A DNA stretch of 64,000 bases from Malachius bipustulatus. Taxonomy: Eukaryota > Arthropoda > Insecta > Coleoptera > Melyridae. Positions 49,352 to 64,000 of the stretch are shown piece by piece (within the stretch, counting starts at the first letter, position 1; each line of letters starts with the position of its first letter). The stretch covers positions 86,052,186 through 86,116,185 of the forward strand of contig OU342630.1 of NCBI GenBank assembly GCA_910589415.1, in the 5' to 3' direction. Under the pieces are notes generated by a model. It did no database searches, was not told the origin of the DNA, and saw only the letters and a list, made by a program, of their open reading frames with translations. The position numbers were made by a program, and so were the translations under genes.

Positions 49352-52123
49352 TTATTGTGACGGTAAAGGACACAACTTAACGAGGGGTCTCTTAAGGAGC
49401 CCGGTTTTCGTTTGAAGTGTAGCGACTCGAGCAATTTTGTCTGACCCAAAATGAAGGTGAACAATTCTGCCAAGCCTCCACTGAAGGGGAGGGGCAAGTT
49501 CATCCTTGATCAGTACCAATGTCCCGACATCTGCAACATCAAATGTCTTGGTCTTACTCCATTTACCACGTTGATAGAACGTATGAAGATATTCGTTCTT
49601 CCACCGTTTCCAAAAATCATAGTGCAAACGTTGCACTAATTGCCAACGAGACAGACGAGAAAGTTTCAAATGGGATAGATCTGGATCAGGTGGTGCTGTT
49701 AGGGTTTCAAGAGTAAGAAAATGACCGGGTGTGAGAACGGTTAGGTCATTAGGATCAGTGCTGACACCACATAACGGACGCGAATTCAACACCGCTTCGA
49801 CTTGAACAAGAAGAGTGTTGAGTTCCTCATATGTTAAGATTTGTTGACCAATGACCCTGGCCAGATGAGTTTTCACGGACTTAATTCCACTTTCGAATAA
49901 CCCTCCGAAGTGAGGCGAGGAAGGTGGGTTAAAGCGCCATTCGATGGACTCTGCTTCCACAGCGGATTTCATGTATTCGACGAGCAAACGATGGGCACCG
50001 ACAAAGTTCGTGCCACAGTCACTGAAAAGAAACGAGCAACGTCCTCGTCTAGCGATAAATCGACGAAGGGCAGCGAGGAACGTTTCGCTTGATAAGTCTG
50101 AAGCGACTTCGACGTGAATGGCCCTTGTTGCAGCGCAAACAAACAAGCACAAATAAGCCTTTTGGGTACGAGCGCCTCGATGACGTGACATCAAAATGGG
50201 AAAAGGACCTCCGTAATCCACACCTACACAACTAAAAGCTTTAACCTGACTTACACGAAACGAGGGCAAATTGCCCATGAGGGGTGTAAGAGAACGTGGA
50301 TGAACCCGAAAGCAACGGTTGCACGTTTTCAAATAATGACGGATTGTTTGACGAAAGGCGAGAATCCAAAAATTCTGTTGTATCAGATACATAGTTGTTT
50401 GAATCCCTGGATGCAGATGACGATTGTGAACTTGCAAAATTATTAGTTCAGTCAAACGATGACGACTTGGAAGTAAAGCAGGGTGTTTGGTATCAAATGG
50501 CAATGACGAATTTGCCAGACGACCACCGACGCGAAGAATACCCGCATTATCTATAAAGGGAGACAATTTTTGCAGATATTTACTACAAGGCTGTCCACTT
50601 TGCAGTTTGGCAAGTTCTGGCTGAAAGATAGCTGCCTGAACCGCCTTGACGATTAACAACAAAGACTGATGTAATTTTGCATCTGTCAACGGACCAACAA
50701 TTTTGGGCTTATGACGAGCGTTGTGAAGAAAACGCAGGCAGTAAGCCACAATGCCCTGTATTTTGCGTAGAGAGGAAAATCGAGTTAGCAAAATCTCAAT
50801 ATCTGACGTGACGACATGAGAGTGTAACACGACAATCCTAGCTTCTTCATTTATATCCACATCAGTGGACGACGATGAATTTAAAGGCCAATTTTCCGGA
50901 GATTCCGTAAGCCAATGCGGCCCCGCCCACCATAGAGAACTTATTAAAAGTTCGCGGGGAAAAAGACCACGTGATGCTGGATCAGCTGGATTTTCAGCCG
51001 ACCGAACATGATGCCAACGATCGGGAGGAACTCTTTCTTGAACATATGTGACTCGATTAGCCACAAACGTTTTCCACTTATGTGGAGACGAACGGATCCA
51101 TGAAAGAGTGACTGTCGAATCACTCCATGCAAATATTTGCTCGATGACGACGCTTTCAGAACAATTCTGAATGATATGAGCAATTAATTTGGCTAGCAAA
51201 ACCGCTGCGCATAGTTCAAGGCGCGGAATAGAGATTCGCTTCAACGGGGCGACCTTGGACTTGGCCATGACAAAAGACACATGAACCATCCCTTCTGGAT
51301 CAACACACCGAAAATAAACAACAGCTGCCATGCCAGACTCAGACGCGTCACAAAATCCGTGAAGCTGGCATGTCGATGAAACAAGCCTCAAACGGCGAGG
51401 AATGCTCAGTTCAGATATGACAGGAAGTGACGATTTGTAATGCTCCCATTGTTCGCAGACGTCAGACGGGGGTTCAGAATCCCAGTCTAATCCCAAAGAC
51501 CACAAGTGCTGAATGAGACGTTTCGCAAAAAAAGTGATAGGACACAAGAATCCCAAAGGATCATATATGCGAGCAATTTCAGATAAAATAGATCGCTTTG
51601 TACATGGTGACTCAATCTGCTTAACGCTGAATGAGAAAGAATCACTAGACGATTGCCACAGCAAGCCAAGAATCTTAAGCATTGTGTCAGAATCAGAATC
51701 AAACGACGATGCATGAATTTGACAATGCTCAGCAGGTAGTCCAAGTAAAAGGTCAGGATGATTCGAAGCCCATTTTCGAAGTTCGAATTGACCCCCTTTC
51801 AATAAACCAATGAGTTGCCTCTTCAACTCTGAGGCAGTCTGAAGATCGTCTGCCCCGGTTGCAAAGTCATCAACGTACAATGCATTACGAATCGCATGCG
51901 CGGCAAGTGGGAAATCTTGTTCGCCCTCTTGCGCTAGTTGCAAAAGACAACGAATAGCGAGAAAAGGAGAGCTGGACACTCCATAAGTGACAGTGTTCAA
52001 ACGATATGTGTCAATAGGGTCTTCGGGCGACGAACGCCACCGAATTAATTGAAACGATTGATGGGCTTCTGTCACCAAAATTTGACGGTACATCTGTCGT
52101 ATATCACAAGTGAACACATATTC
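49352..52123 (-). pseudogene. gag-pol: RT-RNase H-integrase part of BEL/Pao pol, 5' end cut off by the P-like insertion
   Basis: The open frame continues the upstream pol after the nested transposon; it has no start codon of its own, and numbering here begins at the GTG at 52117. RT motif A is FTCDIRQMY (D5) and the catalytic YVDD is at 81-84. RNase H begins at GFCDAS (D256). The integrase zinc site uses H564, H569, C599 and C602. The integrase catalytic triad is D634, D700 and E742. The C-terminal 100 residues (KRWKNEYL... then GTLVLIKDE) match the DUF5641-like tail typical of BEL/Pao. No frameshift or stop is present in 921 codons, so only the insertion has disabled it. Confidence 0.92.
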
Positions 52124-52486
52124 ATGAAGACCATAGACCTAGAATATAATGGACGAACCTTTGAGACTAAAATTTGTTGCCAACCAAAGTTAGGCAACCA
52201 TACATACAAGTAAGGGCAAAGCGACGAATTCAATTCAACAAAACAAATTCAAACAAAGAATAATCAAAAATTCCGCATTCTTGGTGTTTTTTGAGTGATA
52301 GAACAATAATTAATGTTAATATTATTATCTGACATTAGTATAAATAAATAAATATTTATTATTAGCCTTGTATGGAAATTGTAGGTGTATAACAAATAGA
52401 TCTGATTTTAATATCCATACTGGTTAAAAGCATATTAATATTTACTTTAAATATCTTCTCTGTGGATTTAAAATTTAATATTAATA

Positions 52487-52557
52487 ATGGTCCAGTCTTG
52501 TGCAGCTTATAATTGTGTAAATCGTGTATCAAAATTAACAGATATATATTTTCATAG
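52487..52557 (+). pseudogene. Relic first exon of a THAP-domain (P-type) transposase
   Basis: ATG followed by 23 open codons, MVQSCAAYNCVNRVSK through DIYFH, then a consensus donor AG|GTAAGT at 52557/52558. The start MVQSC-x4-C and the later F-H are the N-terminal half of the C2CH THAP zinc finger, which binds DNA. In THAP genes a first intron often falls just after the FHR position. The remaining cysteine and histidine and the catalytic domain are missing; only about 345 bp follow before the inverted repeat. Confidence 0.75.
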
Positions 52558-52767
52558 GTAAGTGAAACATTTTATCTCTGTAATTGTAATAAATAGTTAT
52601 TCTATTAGAATTACACCATATAAAACAAATAATAAAGTCGTGTTATTATAATTTTTATGCATTCATTTTCTTATTCTTTAAAAATAACCATGTTCTTCCT
52701 ATAAAATACCTATGTGTAATAAAAACAAAAAATTTGAATTTCGTATTATTTCTTCATGTATTATTTA

Positions 52768-52854
52768 GTAGTTTTTGCCCTTACAAGAAATGTTGGTTGC
52801 CTACCTTACACAATAAGGTAGGCAACCAACATTTCTTGTAAGGGCAAAAACTAC
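52768..52854. repeat. Perfect 41-bp hairpin inside the P-like element
   Basis: Arms 52768-52808 and 52814-52854 are exact reverse complements around a 5-base loop CACAA. Each arm contains the subterminal motif related to 52191-52218. No host role can be stated. Confidence 0.9.
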
Positions 52855-52907
52855 TCTTACACTGGCAACAAACTTAGTACAGTAAAGCATTGACAACTAT
52901 CAGTCCA

Positions 52908-55412
52908 TTATATTCTAGGTCTATGATGAAGACGAAAACGAAGTAAAATGACAGAAATGTCATTTTGAAGTTTAGGCCCGACAAACAATGCATCGTTAAG
53001 TGAAACATTATTTGACGCTTTAGCCGACGCATCAAACACCACTCGAATCTTTGAAGAGATTCCCTCACCCTTGAAGACGCAGTGATGGGGAATGAAATAG
53101 TAATTCGAATCTGACGGGGTTGACGTTAAAAGAGACATGTGCCCAGATGCGATGTATTCCGACAGAAATTCATTATATTTGTCACGAAGCGCCGAATCCT
53201 TGGATAAGCGACGTTCAAGAGTACGGAGACGATTGTCCGCGATTTTCTCAGAATCAAGGAATGAAGGCAACGAATTTGGTTCCTTGAATGGCAAGGATAC
53301 ACAAAACCGACCTGATTGGTTACGATAATGATCATTAACAAAAGACGATTCACAACTCTGATCCTCTGGAGATTTGCTAACGACGTTGGGAACTTCTTCA
53401 ACGTTCCAAAAGGCCTTTAAGGTATCATCAAGCGAAGGATTTGTCATGACGAAGAAGGACCTCGTTGGAGATGGACTGGTACAAGAAATATTTCCAAATA
53501 ATGCCCAGCCAAAGATAGTATTCATGGCTGCTGGATGATCAGTATCACCAGCGATAAAACCACCACGAACAATATGAGCAAATATATCAGCTCCCAAAAG
53601 CATGTCCACCGACGATGGGACATTCCAATGAGGATCAGCTAACGGTAAATTTTCAAACGACCTTGTGTGTGGTAGAGGCACGGCCGGAAGATTAGAACAA
53701 ATCGTTGGAAGCACAATTGCAGAAACCTTACAAACCTGCTCTGGCGAACCGATCGGACGAATTTGACAGTTAGTACGCCCGTGAGAGGAAGTAATGGCTG
53801 TTTGACCTAAACCAGCAAGAGGTATCGATGAGCGATCGATAGCCAAACCAAGGTGTTTGCGACATCGTGCGGTTATAAAAGTAGACTGGCTACCGGAATC
53901 ACAAAGGGCTCTAACCTGCTTGTAATTACCAAAACGATCTTGAATCTCCAATGCTACCGTGGACAACAAAACCAAAGTCGTATCGGATGAAGATGTCAAA
54001 TTTACTGTGGACGATAATGTGACTGGTGAATCTGATAAAACACCATTAGGCAACGTATTAGATGTTGCGCTTGACGACGGATTATCCTTGCTACCGGCAA
54101 AGTGAAGTAATGAATGATGTGGTTGTGAACAATGTTGACACCTAGACGAAGACGTACATGATTTCATCGTATGTGACGGTTTCAAACAATTGTTGCAATG
54201 TTTTGCAGCCTTGATCAACAAATGACGATTGTATGGCGAAAGGTCTAAAAATGAAGGGCAATTCACAATTTGATGTGATGCACCCTTGCAATGGAAGCAG
54301 TTAGATCTCACTGAAGATGCATTTGACGCTGATGCATCCGCAGAAGAAGCCAATAACGCCTGAGATCTATGACGATAAGACGAAGATGCGTTTCTAGACC
54401 CATTAGTAACTGGCTTACGTTCAACAGTACCCAATTTTGGCGTGGAACTAGGCTGATTAGTAAACGAACTAGCTTCTAAAGCGCGGCATTGATCGTTAAC
54501 AAACTGTTTCAAATCGTCGAAGGTAGGAAATTCAGTCTGAGCAAATGCCATTTCAAATCGTTTGCGTGTCCCACTATCCAACTTCTGAACAAACACATTG
54601 AAGACTGTGAAGTCCCATAAATCTAAATTAGGGATTCTTTCTAATGCTGTGATGTTTTCAACAAACGTGTTCAATAAAGTCCGAAGAGCATGACTAGACT
54701 CTGATGAGACCTTCGAAGCCTCAAAGACCGATCTCCAATATAAGGTGGCCAGAACCCTGTCATTTTGATAACGATCCACCAAGGACTGGTAAGCGATAAC
54801 ATAATTGTCAGACGTAAGAGGTAGATGTTTAACCAAAGCCAACGGCTCTTTTGAGAGAGTCGAAATTAAATACTGAAATTTTTCAATATTCGATAATGAA
54901 CTATTCTCATGTATCAACGCACAAAATAAATTGTAATAAGATGACCAAGATTCCAACGATCCGTCATAAATGGGTAGACTAATACGAGGAAGTTTGACAT
55001 TCAATGACCTATTCAAAGCGTCGGAAGAACCTGCCTGAGACTCCGGAAGAGATCGAGTTGGAGTCAATGATTCTGACGAATTAGCTTTGATAATGGGCGA
55101 AGGTTTCGACGATAATTCTGTGCCAAACCGTGAATGAGCAATCCTGATCCTCCTGAACAACGCATCAATCTCGACAATCTGCCCGCAAACGGTTTCAAAA
55201 TTCTCGCATGAATCATCATATAAAGTTCCCTTAACGACTAACTGAAACTCGTGGTATAATGATGAAGCTTCATCAAATGACTGGCTCAATTCAGAACAAA
55301 CATCTCTGTCATCCTTAGCTTTATCAGCCAAGACTGCCAAAGGAGCTAACCTTCCAATAGTAATTTTAGCCAAAATGATGGCTTTTTCCATAGTATAATT
55401 ACTATCTGTCAT
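52908..55412 (-). pseudogene. gag-pol: gag-protease-start of RT of BEL/Pao element, 834-codon frame ended by the P-like insertion
   Basis: The frame starts MTDSNYTMEK. Residues about 145-310 are the retrotransposon gag domain of the DUF1759 type. Zinc knuckles follow: C372, C375, H380, C385 and C406, C409, H414, C419, with a third Cys/His cluster near 425-437. The retropepsin motif CDSGSQS has its aspartate at 505. Residues about 780-825 are the start of the reverse transcriptase (KIRVVFDAS). The last nine or so codons come from the inverted repeat and target duplication of the transposon inserted at 52925, which supplies the stop. Apart from that break the frame is open and in register with the downstream pol frame. 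The product would be a particle protein plus protease lacking polymerase. Confidence 0.9.
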
Positions 55413-56120
55413 GGCGTAACAATTAATCTACCAATTAAATAATAAAGGCCTTAATTAGTCAATGTAGTAACGAGATACAAAAAACAATAATTCAAAAACA
55501 AAGGCAATCGGTAATAATAATAATTATTTACTGACGGGCGCAAATAAAATCATTAAAAAAAAACCACCGAGACAACAAAGTACATAAAAGTACCTACCTA
55601 TGTTCTGACCAATCTATTATGAATAAATTTCGATGAGAAGGAATAAATTCGTTACGTAAAAATTCACCCAACCGAGTGAATAAATATTTCTTCTTGAAAG
55701 TCAACTAACAAGAAAGAAAATGTTGACGAACAAAAGGTGATGCTCGCGAGGATAATAATTTCAGCGAGAAATTGCTTGAAACGAGACGAGACCACCGTGA
55801 TAGGGCGAACTCGAGGTCGAGCTACACCACCACTATCACCACTATACCCGATGATGCACTACGGCAAATACAAAACACTACTGCGTGCGTAAATAAAGGT
55901 ACCTACGAAAACGAAAACAGAAGCGCAATGCTGCAGATGTCGAGAAATTGTTTTTCCAAAACTTTCCCTAATTGTTTCTGAAATCAATAGGTATGATTTC
56001 AAATGCGATCTTAAAATAAATTACCCATGCAAATCACAAGACAAAACACAGATAATTTCTTTTTTTTTTTTGACGGTATTAATTTACAAATAATGAGCTG
56101 TATGTTAATAGAGCTTTTCA
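55413..56120 (-). other. Leader between primer site and gag of the BEL/Pao element
   Basis: About 700 bp of untranslated leader. No long frame on the element strand. It should hold the packaging signal, which cannot be recognised by eye. Confidence 0.5.
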
Positions 56121-56139
56121 AATCCGGCTCGAAGGACCA
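56121..56139 (-). other. Primer binding site, tRNA-Tyr type
   Basis: Five bases inside the 5' LTR. The plus strand reads TCCGGCTCGAAGGACCA at 56123-56139, the 3' end of a CCA-tailed tRNA. From memory the TCCGGCTCGAAGGA end is that of eukaryotic tRNA-Tyr, and similarity continues upstream with one mismatch (TTCAAATCC against TTCGAATCC). Confidence 0.75.
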
Positions 56140-56144
56140 TAAAA

Positions 56145-56583
56145 TGAACGAAGATTGTTCATGGAGCATAAATTTGAACGGATGGGATTATTAATGAATT
56201 AATCGACGGGAAGAAAATAACAATGGAAGATGGTTGACCTACCTTTTTAACGACGTTAGGTGATGAGTCTAAATACCATAACCAGTTGATTGATTAAATT
56301 CAATAATAATCTTGTTGTTCGATGTGGTAGACAGCTTCGCACGGGCCCGGCATGTATTTTCCTGCTTCTGAAGGGGCGAAGACAGGACACGACGAACAGT
56401 GAAGAAGTTCACAATACGAATATATTTTCACTCCGACCACGGTGACGACTCGTTTTCTACTTACTACCGCCCGGTCTCGCGACGGCGACGACACCTGTGC
56501 CCTTGCGCATAGACGTTATAGGTCGAACCAAAAGGGACGGGGTAAAAGGAAGGCGGCAAGGATTTAAAAATGAACATGAAACA
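56145..56583 (-). repeat. 5' LTR of the BEL/Pao element
   Basis: Direct repeat of 48796-49234, 439 bp. It begins TGAACGAAGATTG and ends ATGAAACA in plus-strand reading. It is followed on its right by the CTTTA target duplication. It is the upstream LTR of the minus-strand element and should carry its promoter and the start of its RNA. The 64-aa open frame inside each LTR is not thought to be a gene. Confidence 0.93.
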
Positions 56584-56588
56584 CTTTA

Positions 56589-57223
56589 TCTCTAAAATTA
56601 AAACTCCAACGTTTTTATATGAAAAAATAAGGTAAGAAAACAATGTGGAAAAAATAACATCAGGCATCATGCAGGCACATTCTGTCCATTGCAAGAACCG
56701 TCGATTTATAATAAATTTACGGGACTTCGATCGCACGAGTCCAGGTAGATGCAGAATTTGTGATTTTTGCTAACTCAGGCGGAGTGCCTGTCTATCTCTT
56801 TGAATATTTCAACGAAAAGTTTATGGTAATTAATTTTAAAGAGAATAAAGGCATAAATCTCGCTGAAGTCTGAATTGGAATGGTTTTTGACGTTTCTCTG
56901 TAAATCTGCAAGCATCTAGCGACAGTACCCCATTTTTGCTGATCTCGCTCTTGACTCTGTAAACCTACTTCCATCTTCAAGATCTTCAACAACCAAGATG
57001 TCAAAAGCTATTATTGTGCTAGGAGAACAATGAAAAAAAAGGTTGCTTGTAACATAATAGGATCCTTCTGCAAGGTCTAAACTGTATCATAATTGCGGTC
57101 TTTTAGAACGCTTGTGGAAAAAAACCTGTTCTAAAGGGGGAAAAGGATATTGGTCAGTAATTTTATTACTTTCTCGTTTTTAAAGAATAAATTTAATGAA
57201 TACAGGACCAAGTTTTACATGTT
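56589..57223. other. Spacer between BEL element and the end of ABCB gene 2
   Basis: Starts with the remainder of the foldback arm interrupted by the BEL element and then the 3' flank of gene 2. No credible coding frame. A weak ATTAAA on the minus strand at 57192-57197 could be the gene 2 poly(A) signal. Confidence 0.4.

Positions 57224-64000
<6,777 letters not shown>

Larger units (their letters stand above)
52132..52925 (+). mobile_element. Non-autonomous P-superfamily DNA transposon (794 bp) with relic THAP exon
   Basis: Bounded by perfect 23-bp terminal inverted repeats (52132-52154 and 52903-52925, tip CATAGACCTAGAATATAA) and an 8-bp target duplication ATGAAGAC (52124-52131 and 52926-52933). 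Eight-base duplications and a THAP-domain first exon together fit the P-element superfamily. Only the first transposase exon remains, so the copy is internally deleted. Subterminal repeats (TAGGCAACCA then AAGGGCAAA) occur near the left end and twice in a hairpin near the right end; these could be transposase-binding sites. It interrupts the RT of the BEL element and lies in the opposite orientation. Other superfamilies with THAP proteins or 8-bp duplications are less likely but not excluded. Confidence 0.85.
48796..56583 (-). mobile_element. BEL/Pao LTR retrotransposon, structurally complete, with nested P-like insertion
   Basis: The element has two 439-bp LTRs that look identical by eye, begin TG and end CA, and are bounded by a 5-bp target duplication CTTTA (48791-48795 and 56584-56588). 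It reads right to left: 5' LTR, tRNA-Tyr-type primer site, leader, a gag-pol frame, polypurine tract, 3' LTR. The domain order (DUF1759-type gag, zinc knuckles, retropepsin of the DUF1758/A17 type, reverse transcriptase with YVDD, RNase H, zinc-binding and core integrase, DUF5641-like tail) is that of BEL/Pao elements. No envelope-like frame is seen. The identical LTRs point to a recent insertion. The coding region is interrupted once, by a 794-bp DNA transposon at 52132-52925, so this copy cannot make a full polyprotein. Confidence 0.95.

Overview
The window is eukaryotic nuclear DNA, almost certainly from an insect. It is AT-rich, has short GT-AG introns, carries multi-exon ABC transporter genes, and is dense with insect-type transposable elements (a BEL/Pao LTR element, a P-superfamily DNA element with a THAP exon, Tc1/mariner-like remnants, a tRNA-derived SINE and many foldback elements). 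A hemipteran is plausible from the base composition and the frequent TACCTACC and AATAATTATT runs, but that is a weak inference.

Two genes dominate and both are read from the minus strand. Gene 1 (CDS 45166 down to 29503) is a complete full-length ABCB (P-glycoprotein/MDR type) transporter, reconstructed as 19 coding exons and 1257 residues. Gene 2 (64000 down to 57224) is a second ABCB transporter cut by the right edge; the end of its first nucleotide-binding domain, the linker, the second membrane domain and the second nucleotide-binding domain lie in the window (734 residues). Wherever they can be compared the exon junctions correspond, and most internal exons have exactly the same length (83, 105, 162, 204, 160, 399 and 147 nt), so the two are a head-to-tail tandem duplication. 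They probably export lipophilic compounds and xenobiotics across the plasma membrane.

Layout: 1-29.5 kb has no recognisable host gene and is intergenic DNA with decayed transposons (a candidate TIR element at 0.55-2.13 kb, a foldback at 2.73-4.09 kb, a retroelement ORF1 remnant at 5.5-6.4 kb, foldbacks at 8.2, 16.0, 22.9, 25.4 and 28.3 kb, a tandemly repeated palindromic unit at 16.8-18.1 kb and transposase fragments at 10.5 and 27.4 kb). 29.5-45.2 kb is gene 1, whose 7.4-kb first intron is full of inverted repeats, including a 2.6-kb near-palindrome. 45.2-57.2 kb is the space between the genes, with a 1.2-kb foldback, a SINE, and a structurally complete 7.8-kb BEL/Pao retrotransposon (48796-56583) with two apparently identical LTRs and a 5-bp target duplication. 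A 794-bp P-like element lies inside its reverse transcriptase, and the retrotransposon itself appears to sit inside an older foldback. 57.2-64.0 kb is gene 2.

No new multi-gene system was seen. The most unusual features are the many foldback elements that share only a TACAGGGTG tip while their long arms differ, the three-level transposon nest, and a clean GC-AG intron in gene 2.
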